A stretch of DNA of 42,103 nt from QAMX01 sp003149835 (GTDB taxonomy: Bacteria > Bacillota > Clostridia > Oscillospirales > QAMX01): positions 1 to 42,103 of the forward strand of contig CAUGMN010000014.1 in NCBI GenBank assembly GCA_959600635.1, given 5' to 3'. A model generated the notes under the pieces. The model worked only from the letters and a program-made list of their open reading frames with translations, was not told the DNA's origin and ran no database searches. A program made the position numbers and the translations under genes. Positions 1 through 9,559 of the stretch are shown piece after piece; position 1 is the stretch's first letter; each line of letters starts with the position of its first letter.

Positions 1-1440
<1,440 letters not shown>

Positions 1441-1597
1441 AGGCCGCGTTACCCCCGGCCCGCAGTTTCTCTTTCGTTTGTCCAATCTCCTCGCGGGAGA
1501 CGGATTTGATCTGTCCCGCCTTTCCCAATCCCCTGCAAAGCCGGCGCCCAATCCCCGCTTCAAATCGTTAGCCCGCCATGAAAGGAGACGACGACGC

Positions 1598-2275
1598 ATG
1601 GATATCGCGCTCTACGTCCGCGAAGCCGGCCGCGGCGCGCCGCTGGTGCTGCTGCACGGCAACGGCGAAAGCTCGGACTACTTCGTCCATCAGATCGACT
1701 ACTTCTCCAAGTCCCGCCGCGTCCTCGCCGTCGATACGCGCGGTCACGGCCGCTCCCCGCGCGGAACCGCTCCGTTCACGCTCGAACAGTTCCGCGACGA
1801 TCTCAAAGCCCTGCTCGATGCCAAGGGCGTCGAGCGCGCCGATCTGCTCGGATTCAGCGACGGCGGCAACGTCGCCCTGCTCTTTGCGCTCAAATACCCC
1901 GGCCGCGTCAACCGGTTGATTCTCAACGGCGCCAACCTCTCCCCGTCCGGCGTCAAGCTGCGCGTCCAGCTCCCGATCTGCCTCGGCTACGGCCTCGTCT
2001 CCCTGATCGCCCTTTTCGACCGCAAGGCGGCGGCTAAAAAAGAACTGCTCGGCCTGATGGTCACGCAGCCGCACATCGCGCCGCAGTCGCTGCAAGCGGT
2101 CGCCGCGCCCGCGCTCGTGCTCGTCGGCGACCGCGACATGATCCGAGACCGCCATTCGCGCCTGATCGCCGCCTCTCTGCCGAACGGGCGGCTGCGCGTT
2201 CTCCGCGGCAGTCATTTTGTCGCCCACGAAAACAGCGCGGCTTTCAACCGCGCCGTCGAGGCGTTTCTCGCGTGA
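1598..2275 (+). CDS. Alpha/beta-fold hydrolase
   Basis: This 225-residue protein has the alpha/beta hydrolase layout. An HGNGES oxyanion loop lies at residues 20-25. The nucleophile elbow GFSDGG has Ser87. A likely catalytic Asp lies in VGDRD, and a C-terminal His lies in GSHF. The cap region is short, so it resembles small esterase or lactonase-like members; the substrate is unknown. No signal peptide or membrane segment is seen, so it should be cytosolic. The frame is open further upstream, but ATG 1598 has AAAGGAG at 1581-1587 with good spacing, so I take that start. An intrinsic terminator follows about 95 bp downstream. Confidence 0.85.
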   Translation: MDIALYVREAGRGAPLVLLHGNGESSDYFVHQIDYFSKSRRVLAVDTRGHGRSPRGTAPFTLEQFRDDLKALLDAKGVERADLLGFSDGGNVALLFALKYPGRVNRLILNGANLSPSGVKLRVQLPICLGYGLVSLIALFDRKAAAKKELLGLMVTQPHIAPQSLQAVAAPALVLVGDRDMIRDRHSRLIAASLPNGRLRVLRGSHFVAHENSAAFNRAVEAFLA

Positions 2276-2368
2276 TCCGCGGGCCGCGCCTTTGCGGAGA
2301 AAAGCGGATAAATCCCTCTAAACGCGCGAAAAAAGCGTATCGTCTGGCAAAAAACGGACAAAAAATCA

Positions 2369-2404
2369 GCGCCCGCGCGGCAGGTTTGCCGCGCGGGCGC
2401 TTTT
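2369..2404 (+). terminator. Intrinsic terminator after the hydrolase gene
   Basis: A perfect 14-bp GC-rich stem (2369-2382 with 2387-2400) has a 4-nt loop and is followed by TTTT. It ends the rightward transcript of the ATPase/hydrolase region. Confidence 0.85.
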
Positions 2405-2511
2405 CATCGCTCTGCGCCTTTTTTATACCGTCTCCGCCGCCTTGACAGAGAATCGCCGCGCAGACCGGCGCGCAGCGGAATCAGCGTGAAAGGCTCTTTT
2501 TATCCGAGATA

Positions 2512-2546
2512 GAAAAAGTCGCCGCAAGCATATCGCTTGCGGCGAC
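2512..2546 (-). terminator. Intrinsic terminator of tRNA-Ser
   Basis: The perfect 12-bp stem GTCGCCGCAAGC / GCTTGCGGCGAC (2518-2529 and 2535-2546) is followed on the minus strand by TTTTT. It begins one base after the tRNA CCA end, so the tRNA is transcribed as a single-gene unit. Confidence 0.9.
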
Positions 2547-2547
2547 G

Positions 2548-2636
2548 TGGCGGAGAGGGAGGGATTCGAACCCTCGTGTGGTTTCCCACAAACTGATTTC
2601 GAGTCAGCCCCGTTATGACCGCTTCGATACCTCTCC
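2548..2636 (-). tRNA. tRNA-Ser (anticodon CGA)
   Basis: Read on the minus strand, the acceptor GGAGAGG pairs with CCTCTCC, followed by discriminator G and an encoded CCA. The T-arm GGGTTCGAATCCC is intact. The anticodon loop CTCGAAA gives anticodon CGA, reading UCG serine codons. The long variable arm makes it a class II tRNA, as expected for serine. The length is 89 nt including CCA. Confidence 0.95.
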
Positions 2637-2780
2637 GTATAGACCGCCTCCCGGCGGGATCAACGCCGATGCCGTTTTTCAAGCTCCTCCGGCCGTCGCT
2701 TCGCCGGCCCGCCGCATTGGCGATCAGGCCGTTTTCAGCGTTCAGACACGCCGTACAGGCCACCTAACGAAACTTGATTT

Positions 2781-2809
2781 ATTTTATCACGCTTTTCCGC
2801 ATTTGTCAA
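2781..2809 (-). promoter_or_regulatory. Sigma-A promoter of tRNA-Ser
   Basis: On the minus strand, TTGACA (2804-2809) and TAAAAT (2781-2786) are separated by exactly 17 bp. The mature tRNA would start about 140 nt downstream. The rest of 2637-3029 holds nothing else I can support. Confidence 0.75.
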
Positions 2810-3029
2810 GACAAGCGCGGCAAAAAACAGCCGTCTTTCTTTCTCGCCGGATGCGCTCGCGTCGTTTCACGCTCATCCGTCTCTGCCATCTCCCAACACC
2901 CGCCCAAGCGTTTCCGCGCCTGCATAGATCTCTCTGCCCGTCTCCGCCTCCGCCGCTGCTGTGATTAGCATAAAATAGAAGCCCTTTATATATTTCCCGT
3001 GAAAGCCTTTGAATCGACATGCAGAATGA

Positions 3030-3058
3030 TTGAATGCGCGCTGTGGATATGATATACT
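3030..3058 (+). promoter_or_regulatory. Sigma-A promoter of the rhamnosidase gene
   Basis: TTGAAT (3030-3035), a 17-bp spacer and TATACT (3053-3058) lie about 120 bp before the GTG start of the GH78 gene. No obvious operator dyad overlaps it. Confidence 0.7.
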
Positions 3059-3179
3059 GTTTTTACTGTTACGCCGCCTGTTTCCGCGGACGCCATGCGG
3101 TTTTCGCCGGAGCGCATTCTCCGCGCCGCGCCGGGCTGTCCGAACCGGAAAAGTCAGGCAGATCAAAGGAGTGGATCGC

Positions 3180-5771
3180 GTGAAAATTGAACGCCTGAAA
3201 ACCAATCACCTTTCAACCCCGCTCGGCTTCCGGCTCGACGAGCCGCGCGTCAGCTGGGTCGTGACCGAATCGACGGGAAAAAAACCGGCATGGGCGCGCC
3301 TGCAAGCCGCGGCCGACGCGGCGTTTTCCCACCTGCTGTACGACAGCGGCGAACGCGGCGACCTGGATCCCCGCGCCTGCCCGCTGCCCATCCAGCTTTC
3401 TCCCCGCACGCGCTATTACTGGAAAATCACCGTCTGCGCCGACGACGGCGACTGCGGCAGCGCGCAGACCTGGTTTGAAACCGGAAAAATGGAGGAACCG
3501 TATGCCGGTCAATGGATCGCCGCGCCCTTTGACAAGGAAACGCATCCGGTTCTCCGCCGCTCCTTTGTGTTAGACTCCGCCGCGCTCCGCGGCAGGCTTT
3601 ACATCACCGGCCTCGGCCTGTACGAGGCGTATCTCAACGGGACGCGCATCGGCGACGAAGTGCTGACGCCGTTTTATAACGACTATAATTTTTGGATACA
3701 GGCGCAGACCTACGACGTGACGGACCTGCTTCAAACGGGCGAGAACCGCCTCGACGTCTATCTCGGCAACGGCTGGTACAAAGGGCGCTTCGGATTTGTC
3801 AAAGACATGCGCGAGCTGTACGGCGATCAGATGCAGCTGCTTTTGGAGCTGCGCGCCGAGCTTTCCGGCGGAAAGGCGTTCCTGCTCGGAAGCGACGAGG
3901 CCTTTGTCTGCCGGCCCGGCCCGATTCTGGAAAGCAGCATCTACGACGGCGAAGCCTTTGACGCCCGTCTGGCCGAGCTGCCGGAGGACGGCTGGCGTCC
4001 CGCCGTGCCCGCCGCAGCGCCTGAGGGCGCGCCCGCCGACCGGCTCAGCCCGCCGCTCCGCATCCATGAACGCGTCAAGCCCGCCGCCCTGATTCAGACG
4101 CCTGCGGGCGAGCAGGTGCTCGATTTCGGCCAGGTGATGACCGGCTGGGTCGAGGCGGACGTCTCGCTGCCCAGCGGCGGCACGCTTCTGCTCGATTACG
4201 GCGAGCTGTTACAGCACGGAAATTTTTACAACGAAAATCTCCGCTCCGCCAAGCAGCGCTACGCCTTCGTCTCGGCGGGCGCTCCGGCGCATGCGCGGCC
4301 GTTCTTTACGTTTTACGGTTTCCGCTTTGTGCGCGTTTCCGGGCTTGACCGCGTCAATCCCGACGATTTTACCGCCTGTGTCATCCACAGCGACCTCGAA
4401 CGCACCGGCTCTGTCGAAACCTCAAACACCAAGGTCAACCGCCTGATTCAAAACGCCTGGTGGGGCCAGCGCGGCAACTTCGTAGACGTTCCGACGGACT
4501 GCCCGCAGCGCGACGAACGCATGGGCTGGACCGGCGACGCCGAGGTCTTTGCGCCCACGGCGAGCTTTAACATGGACACAGCGGCTTTCTACAACAAATT
4601 TCTATACGACATGGCGCTCGAACAGCAGACGCTGTCCGGTGCGGTTCCGCATGTGGTCCCCGACGTGCTCGATCAAATTCAGCGCCGCCTCGGCAAAGAG
4701 GGACACGATTACGGCTCCTGTGCGTGGGGCGACGCGGCGGTTATGATCCCGTGGACCCTATACCGCTTTTTCGGCGACAAGCTGCTTCTCAAACGCCATT
4801 TCCCGCAGATGGCGGCCTGGGTGGACTGGATCGAAACGCAGGACGAAACGCATACGGGCGGCCCGCGGCTCTGGCAGAAAGGGCATCATTTTGCCGACTG
4901 GCTGGCGCTCGACAACCCTGTACAGGGCTCCTGCTTCGGCGGCACGGACAAATATTTCGTCGCCTCAGCCTATTACCGTTATTCGGCCTACCTGACCGCC
5001 CGCGCCGCCGAGGCTCTGGGCGATCTGGACAACATGCGGAAATACGACCGGCTCTCGGCCGAGGTCCGCGACGCGATCCGCAGGGAATATTTCACCCCCA
5101 CCGGCCGCATCGCCGAGCCCACGCAGACGGCGATGGTCTTGGCGCTGGCGATGGATCTGGCTCCGGAGGAATTCCGGCCGCGCCTCGTCCGCGACCTGCA
5201 CAACAAACTCAAAGACCGCAAAATGCATCTGGACACCGGCTTTGTCGGAACCTACTATCTGATGAGCACCCTGTCTGCCGTCGGGCTGGATGCCTGCGCC
5301 TATACGCTGCTTTTAAACGAGGATTATCCGAGCTGGCTGTATGAGGTCAACATGGGCGCGACAACGATCTGGGAGCGCTGGAACTCGGTTCTGCCCAACG
5401 GCCTCGTCAGCGATACGGGCATGAACAGCATGAACCACTATGCCTACGGCTCCGTGGTCGAATGGATCTACCGCTGTATGTGCGGCCTGAACCCCGATCA
5501 GCCCGGGTTCGCCGCGGCGCGGATCGCCCCGAAGAGCGACGAGCGTTTCGACTGGGCGCGCGCCGAATACGATTCGGCCTCGGGCAAATTCGTCAGCGGC
5601 TGGAAACGGGAAAACGGCGCGGTCGTCTATACGGTAGAGATTCCCTTCGGCGCAAAGGCCGTCTTTGTGCCGGAATCGGAAAACACCCGTCTGGAAATCA
5701 ACGGCGTCGCCTCCGAAACGGCCGGCGAAACCCCGCTGGAAGCCGGCGTCTATACAATCCGCGCGCTCTGA
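3180..5771 (+). CDS. Alpha-L-rhamnosidase, glycoside hydrolase family 78
   Basis: This 863-residue enzyme should release terminal alpha-L-rhamnose from glycans or plant glycosides. An N-terminal beta-sandwich is followed by a concanavalin-like domain, then the (alpha/alpha)6 catalytic barrel. The GH78 hallmark TDCPQRDERMGWTGD, with its acidic catalytic residues, lies near the middle of the protein. It is followed by HDYGSCAWGDA, FADWLALD and the late motif NMGATTIWERWNS, whose Glu is typical of the family. A small C-terminal beta domain ends the protein. There is no signal peptide, so it probably acts in the cytosol on imported oligosaccharides. The start is GTG 3180, preceded by AAAGGAG at 3165-3171; the frame is open further upstream but without support. 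It is a single-gene unit with its own promoter and terminator. Confidence 0.93.
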   Translation: MKIERLKTNHLSTPLGFRLDEPRVSWVVTESTGKKPAWARLQAAADAAFSHLLYDSGERGDLDPRACPLPIQLSPRTRYYWKITVCADDGDCGSAQTWFETGKMEEPYAGQWIAAPFDKETHPVLRRSFVLDSAALRGRLYITGLGLYEAYLNGTRIGDEVLTPFYNDYNFWIQAQTYDVTDLLQTGENRLDVYLGNGWYKGRFGFVKDMRELYGDQMQLLLELRAELSGGKAFLLGSDEAFVCRPGPILESSIYDGEAFDARLAELPEDGWRPAVPAAAPEGAPADRLSPPLRIHERVKPAALIQTPAGEQVLDFGQVMTGWVEADVSLPSGGTLLLDYGELLQHGNFYNENLRSAKQRYAFVSAGAPAHARPFFTFYGFRFVRVSGLDRVNPDDFTACVIHSDLERTGSVETSNTKVNRLIQNAWWGQRGNFVDVPTDCPQRDERMGWTGDAEVFAPTASFNMDTAAFYNKFLYDMALEQQTLSGAVPHVVPDVLDQIQRRLGKEGHDYGSCAWGDAAVMIPWTLYRFFGDKLLLKRHFPQMAAWVDWIETQDETHTGGPRLWQKGHHFADWLALDNPVQGSCFGGTDKYFVASAYYRYSAYLTARAAEALGDLDNMRKYDRLSAEVRDAIRREYFTPTGRIAEPTQTAMVLALAMDLAPEEFRPRLVRDLHNKLKDRKMHLDTGFVGTYYLMSTLSAVGLDACAYTLLLNEDYPSWLYEVNMGATTIWERWNSVLPNGLVSDTGMNSMNHYAYGSVVEWIYRCMCGLNPDQPGFAAARIAPKSDERFDWARAEYDSASGKFVSGWKRENGAVVYTVEIPFGAKAVFVPESENTRLEINGVASETAGETPLEAGVYTIRAL

Positions 5772-5807
5772 CCGGCGCGCCCGCCGTCCGGTCCGCCTTT
5801 ACAGAAA

Positions 5808-5850
5808 CCTCCCCGTCTTACGGCCGCGCCGTAAGCGGGGAGGCTTTTTC
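5808..5850 (+). terminator. Intrinsic terminator after the rhamnosidase gene (probably bidirectional)
   Basis: The outer arms CCTCCCCG / CGGGGAGG enclose an inner stem CTTACGG / CCGTAAG, followed by TTTTT on the plus strand. On the minus strand the hairpin is followed by TTTCT, so it may also stop the converging CoA-disulfide reductase transcript. The gap 5851-5988 shows nothing else. Confidence 0.85.
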
Positions 5851-5988
5851 GCGATCCAATTTTCTTTCGCCGCAGCTTTAACGGCAGTCCGCGCCTCTTT
5901 TGAAGCGTTTTTCCGCGCTGATTGGAAAAGACCTGTACAGCCGCGTTTTGGCGCAAGCAGCAGGGAAAAACGCTTTCGACATCCGGCT

Positions 5989-7683
5989 TTATCTGTTCAA
6001 ACCGCAGTCTGTGCGGCAGGATTCGTCAAAAGCGTCCTTTTTCACGCTTTCATAGACGCGGTAACCGCCCGCAAAGTTATAGCAGTCGAAACCCTCCTGT
6101 GCGAGAATCCGGCAGGCAATATAGCTGCGAAGCCCTGACTGACACATGACATAGACCGGTTTTGCCCGGTCAAGCTCGTCAAGCCTTTCCCGCAGGTCGT
6201 CTACGGGGATATGCGTGTCAAAGCCGTCCGCATGTCCTCGCATATATTCCCCATCGGTGCGCGTATCCAGCAAAATTACGCTGCCGTCGCGGGGGAGCTT
6301 GTCAATATCCTCGTAAAAAAACTGTTTGACCTTTCCGGTGGCGACGTTTTCCGCGATAAACCCCGCCATATTGACCGGATCCTTCGCCGAAGAATACGGC
6401 GGCGCGTAGGCCAGATCAAGGTCTTTGAGTTCGAAGACCCGCATCCCCGCCTGCATAGCGGTCGCGACCACATCGAGCCGCTTATCCACGCCGTCAAAGC
6501 CGACGATCTGCGCGCCCAGTATCCTCCCGCTCTGCTTTTCAAACAGCAGCTTCATGGTCATCACCCGGCCGCCGGGATAATAGGAGGCATGAGACATGGG
6601 CGAAAGAAGGATTTTTTCATAATCCAGCCCCGCGGCTTTTGCCGCCTGTTCGTTTAAGCCCGTAAACGCCGCCGTCATCTCAAAAATTTTCAGCACCGAG
6701 GAGCCTGCCGAACCCTTATAGCGGCTGTCCAGCCCGGCGATATTGTCGGCGGCGACCCGCCCCTGCTTGTTGGCGGGACCGGCCAGAGCAACCACCGCCT
6801 TTTGCCCCGTCACTGGATTGGAAACGCTCACCGCGTCGCCCACGGCGTAAATGTCGGGGTCGGACGTCTGCATCCGCTCGTTGACCGAAATGCTTCCCTT
6901 GACCCCAAGTTCCAGCCCCGCGGCTTTTGCAAGCGCGGATTCCGGCACAACGCCAATGGCAAAGACCGCCATATCGGCGCGGAGCGCGGCGCTCCCCTCC
7001 AAAAGAACGGCGAGCCCCGTTTCGGTTTCTTCAAACCCCGTCACCTTTCTTCCGAGCAGCAGCTCCACGCCTTTGGCCCTCATATGCGCATGCAGAAAGC
7101 TCGCCATATCGCGGTCTATCGGCGTCAGAATTTGGTCGTCAAGCTGAATCAGGCTCACCTTCAAGCCCAGCCCGAGCAGATTTTCCGCCATCTCCACGCC
7201 GATGAAGCCGCCGCCGACGACCGCGACGGTTTTGACGTTTTCCCGCTTCGCTTCCTCCCGGATGCGGAGCGTATCCTCCACCGTGCGCAGCGTATGGATT
7301 CTTTTGCTCTCTATTCCGGGAAGCTGCGGCCTTATCGGAACGGCGCCCGGGGCAAGAATCAGCTTATCGTAGCTCTCCTCATAGGTCTTTCCCGTATCCA
7401 GACCGCGCACCGTGACCGTTTTCTTTTCGCGGTCGACCGCCGTCACCTCGTGGCGCACCCTCGCGTCAACGCGGAACCGATCCCAAAAGCTCTCCGGCGA
7501 TTGCAGCGTCAGGCTGCTTTTTTCCTTGATCTCTCCGCCGATATAATACGGTAAACCGCAATTCGCATACGAAATATAGCCCGAACGCTCAAAAATAATG
7601 ATCTGCGCCTTTTCGTCCAGCCGCCGCAGCCTTGCCGCGGCCGTCGCTCCGCCCGCTACGCCGCCTACGATCACAACTTTCAT
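5989..7683 (-). CDS. CoA-disulfide reductase-type FAD/NAD(P)H oxidoreductase fused to rhodanese
   Basis: This 564-residue flavoprotein starts with an FAD dinucleotide fold (VVIVGGVAGG). It has the single redox Cys42 in the motif SYANCGLPYYIGG, typical of CoA-disulfide reductase and NADH oxidase/polysulfide reductase enzymes. A second NAD(P)H-binding fold (VVGGGFIGVE) and a dimerization domain follow. The C-terminal 100 residues are a rhodanese domain with active Cys514 in CQSGLRS. Such fusions reduce CoA disulfides, CoA-persulfides or polysulfides. It is the last gene of a redox operon: its ATG directly abuts the stop of the rhodanese gene upstream, which suggests translational coupling. The exact sulfur substrate is inference. 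Confidence 0.92.
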   Translation of the reverse strand: MKVVIVGGVAGGATAAARLRRLDEKAQIIIFERSGYISYANCGLPYYIGGEIKEKSSLTLQSPESFWDRFRVDARVRHEVTAVDREKKTVTVRGLDTGKTYEESYDKLILAPGAVPIRPQLPGIESKRIHTLRTVEDTLRIREEAKRENVKTVAVVGGGFIGVEMAENLLGLGLKVSLIQLDDQILTPIDRDMASFLHAHMRAKGVELLLGRKVTGFEETETGLAVLLEGSAALRADMAVFAIGVVPESALAKAAGLELGVKGSISVNERMQTSDPDIYAVGDAVSVSNPVTGQKAVVALAGPANKQGRVAADNIAGLDSRYKGSAGSSVLKIFEMTAAFTGLNEQAAKAAGLDYEKILLSPMSHASYYPGGRVMTMKLLFEKQSGRILGAQIVGFDGVDKRLDVVATAMQAGMRVFELKDLDLAYAPPYSSAKDPVNMAGFIAENVATGKVKQFFYEDIDKLPRDGSVILLDTRTDGEYMRGHADGFDTHIPVDDLRERLDELDRAKPVYVMCQSGLRSYIACRILAQEGFDCYNFAGGYRVYESVKKDAFDESCRTDCGLNR

Positions 7684-8004
7684 TTATCGCACCGTCTTTC
7701 CCTGATAATCCAAAATTCCGCCGATATTCCGCACGTTGCGGTAGCCCATCTTCTTCAAATACGCCGCGGCTTGTCCGCTCCTCGCGCCGCTTCTGCAATG
7801 TACGAAAAGCGGCGTATCCCGATTGGGGATTGCCTTTAAAACAGCGTCGATTTCGTCCAGCGGAAGATTGCGGCTGCCGTCGATATGCCCGTCCGCGTAT
7901 TCTTCCCTCGTTCTTACGTCCAGCAGCACTGCGCCGGACGTTTGGCGGTATTCGGCTACGCCTTCGTCCATGCCCGATTTTGTAAACAGTCCGAACCGTC
8001 CCAT
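7684..8004 (-). CDS. Single-domain rhodanese-like sulfurtransferase
   Basis: This 106-residue protein is a stand-alone rhodanese fold. It contains LLDVRTREEYADGHI near residue 30 and the active-site loop HCRSGARSG with Cys70, which would carry a persulfide. The start at 8004 (MGRFGLF) follows AAAGGA with good spacing; a longer reading upstream overlaps the thioredoxin gene and is unlikely. Its ATG begins one base after the thioredoxin stop, and its own stop abuts the next gene, so the three genes are tightly coupled. It probably passes sulfane sulfur to or from the flavoprotein encoded next. Confidence 0.9.
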   Translation of the reverse strand: MGRFGLFTKSGMDEGVAEYRQTSGAVLLDVRTREEYADGHIDGSRNLPLDEIDAVLKAIPNRDTPLFVHCRSGARSGQAAAYLKKMGYRNVRNIGGILDYQGKTVR

Positions 8005-8005
8005 T

Positions 8006-8326
8006 TTATATTTCCTTTTCAAGCATCGCCGCGAGCTGCGCTTTCGGCTGAAAACCAACGGAAGCCGCCTGCACCTTGCCGGCCTTTACGACCACCACCA
8101 TCGGAATGCTGGAAACCCCGAAGGCCGCCGCAAGCTCCTGCTCTTCGTCGACGTTGACCTTGCCGACCTTCGCCTTTCCTTCGTATTCCCCTGCGATTTG
8201 CTCCACCACGGGCGACAGCATTCTGCACGGAGCGCACCAGGGCGCCCAAAAGTCCAGCAGCACCGGGAGCTCAGAGCGGACGACCTCCGCCTCAAAATTG
8301 TTCTTTGTAATTTTCAGTTCCGCCAT
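8006..8326 (-). CDS. Thioredoxin with WCAPC active site
   Basis: This 106-residue protein has the full thioredoxin fold: FWAPWCAPC with Cys31 and Cys34, the cis-Pro stretch SSIPMVVV, and the final helix. The usual active site is WCGPC; Ala in place of Gly is a known variant that can shift the redox potential. A strong AAGGAGAG site precedes the ATG. It lies directly after the gene for an FTR-like protein, which makes a ferredoxin-driven reduction of this thioredoxin the obvious hypothesis. The downstream rhodanese and flavoprotein would be clients or partners. Confidence 0.95.
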   Translation of the reverse strand: MAELKITKNNFEAEVVRSELPVLLDFWAPWCAPCRMLSPVVEQIAGEYEGKAKVGKVNVDEEQELAAAFGVSSIPMVVVVKAGKVQAASVGFQPKAQLAAMLEKEI

Positions 8327-8362
8327 TTTGATTCTCTCCTTGATTCCTTGAATTTGTTAGCC

Positions 8363-8387
8363 GATTGTAAAACGCAGTTTTACAATC
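8363..8387. repeat. Perfect 25-bp palindrome between FTR-like and thioredoxin genes
   Basis: The arms GATTGTAAAAC (8363-8373) and GTTTTACAATC (8377-8387) are separated by 3 nt. It overlaps the stop codon of the FTR-like gene. No T-run follows on the minus strand, so it is not a standard terminator. It could be an mRNA hairpin or a regulator binding site. Confidence 0.6.
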
Positions 8388-8589
8388 ACCTATCCTTGGA
8401 TTTGTAATAAAGCATGCAGTGGCAATACCCCTCAAAGTCCGGGTCGCTGATCTGCTTTTTAAATTCTTCGCACATACACTTATATTCTTCTTTTTTCTCT
8501 CTGCGGCAGGGGCAATAGCCGCCCGTTCGTTTCAGACCCTCTTTTACAGTCTGCACGATTTCCGCGTCGTGATTCAATGTGATTTTCAT
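8386..8589 (-). CDS. Ferredoxin:thioredoxin reductase catalytic (beta) chain-like protein
   Basis: This 67-residue protein carries three Cys-x-Cys pairs: CPC (Cys26, Cys28), CMC (Cys38, Cys40) and CHC (Cys56, Cys58). These are the signature of the FTR catalytic chain, which holds a [4Fe-4S] cluster next to a redox disulfide and passes single electrons from ferredoxin to thioredoxin. In plant and cyanobacterial FTR the spacing is CPC-X16-CPC-X8-CHC. Here it is X9 and X15, with the same total span and Met in place of the middle Pro. No variable (alpha) chain gene is nearby. It is the first gene of the operon, with AAAGGAG before the ATG. Confidence 0.82.
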   Translation of the reverse strand: MKITLNHDAEIVQTVKEGLKRTGGYCPCRREKKEEYKCMCEEFKKQISDPDFEGYCHCMLYYKSKDR

Positions 8590-8631
8590 TTTGCTCCTTT
8601 CACGGCTTGCTCCGCTTCGCTTGATGGCCTT

Positions 8632-8672
8632 ATTTTACCACGCCTTCGAGTTTCCGACTGTGACTAAGTCTC
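8632..8672 (-). promoter_or_regulatory. Promoter/operator region of the FTR-thioredoxin operon
   Basis: On the minus strand a good -10 TAAAAT (8632-8637) lacks a recognizable -35. In its place there is an imperfect dyad (8648-8672, outer arms GAG/CTC, inner GACT-N7-AGTC). A promoter with a poor -35 covered by a dyad fits activation by a Crp/Fnr-type protein, and such a gene lies just upstream. The operator role is inference. Confidence 0.4.
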
Positions 8673-8678
8673 GTTTGG

Positions 8679-8718
8679 AAAAAAAATAAAAAAATTCCCC
8701 TGATCCGCAAATCAGAGG
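8679..8718 (-). terminator. Intrinsic terminator of the Crp/Fnr gene
   Basis: On the minus strand an 8-bp stem (CCTCTGAT / ATCAGGGG, one G-U pair, 6-nt loop) is followed by a long T-rich run. It starts five bases after the regulator stop and separates it from the redox operon. Confidence 0.85.
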
Positions 8719-8723
8719 AAGAT

Positions 8724-9389
8724 TTACCCGATATTTCTCAGCCCGTCGATGTCCTTTAAACGGATGGAGCCGCGCTTCATTTCGACCAAGCCGTCAGACG
8801 CAAACCGTTTGAGCATCCGCGTCACCACTTCCCGGGCGGAGCTGACCTGAACGGCGATCTGCTCGTGCGTCATGCGGATTTCCGGCCGGCCCGTCTTGTC
8901 GTATTCATCCAGTAAAAACACGGCCAGCCGCTTGTCAAATTTGGCGAACAAAATCTGCTGCATGGCCCACATCACCGACGAAAAACGTTCGGTAGCCAGC
9001 TCGTACATAAAGCATTTTACGCGGATATTCTCTTCCGCGAGCTGAGCGAACGCGCCGGAATGAACCACCAGCAGCTCGCAATCCCGCTCCACAACCATCT
9101 GCGTATCAAAGGTGATCTGGCTGATCACGCAGGAAGCGGACAGAATGCAGCAATCGCCCTCCTCCAATCGGAAAAGCGTCACTTCGCGTCCTTCTTCGGA
9201 AAGAAGATAGACCCGGATACTCCCTTTCAGCACATAGAACATTCCCAGACAGACGCTTCCGCAGCCGTGAATAATCTCGCCTTTTTCGCTGTGGCGCAAA
9301 CTCGCGTTGCTCGCAAGATACGTCTTCTGCCTTTCTTCAAGCGCGTCCCAATACGGCAATTTCGGAAGCGCATGTTCGATCTCGTGCAT
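8724..9389 (-). CDS. Crp/Fnr-family transcription regulator
   Basis: This 221-residue protein has an N-terminal cyclic-nucleotide-binding-type beta-barrel (about residues 20-125; motifs VLKGSIRVYLLSEEGREV and LFRLEEGDC). A long dimer helix follows, then a C-terminal winged helix-turn-helix (MTHEQIAVQVSSAREVVTRML, around 165-185). The barrel lacks the classical cAMP-binding RxS motif. Cysteines at SVCLG, GDCCILSASC and elsewhere could sense redox state or bind a cluster, but this cannot be decided here. It is transcribed alone with a strong GGAGGGAG site and sits directly upstream of the FTR/thioredoxin operon, its most likely target. Confidence 0.9.
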   Translation of the reverse strand: MHEIEHALPKLPYWDALEERQKTYLASNASLRHSEKGEIIHGCGSVCLGMFYVLKGSIRVYLLSEEGREVTLFRLEEGDCCILSASCVISQITFDTQMVVERDCELLVVHSGAFAQLAEENIRVKCFMYELATERFSSVMWAMQQILFAKFDKRLAVFLLDEYDKTGRPEIRMTHEQIAVQVSSAREVVTRMLKRFASDGLVEMKRGSIRLKDIDGLRNIG

Positions 9390-9559
9390 TTTCTCCCTCC
9401 ACTGATCGTTCGGGACGCGGTATCCGCTCCCGCGCCCGCTTCGGCCCCAGCCGCGCCCTCCCTTGATCCGCGTTCGGCGCAGTTCCCGCCGGCCCAGCCG
9501 GACGGAGCGTTTCTCCGCCTGAACGGAAAAAACGGGATCAACAAGAGACGGTTTCGGAT

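Noticed and set aside
2637..3029. Riboswitch or other leader RNA upstream of the rhamnosidase gene
   Set aside because: No paired core or terminator/antiterminator layout could be found; only the two promoters are supported.
8724..9389. Assignment as a true Fnr with an iron-sulfur cluster
   Set aside because: Cysteines are present but not in the known Fnr arrangement; Crp/Fnr family is as far as the sequence allows.
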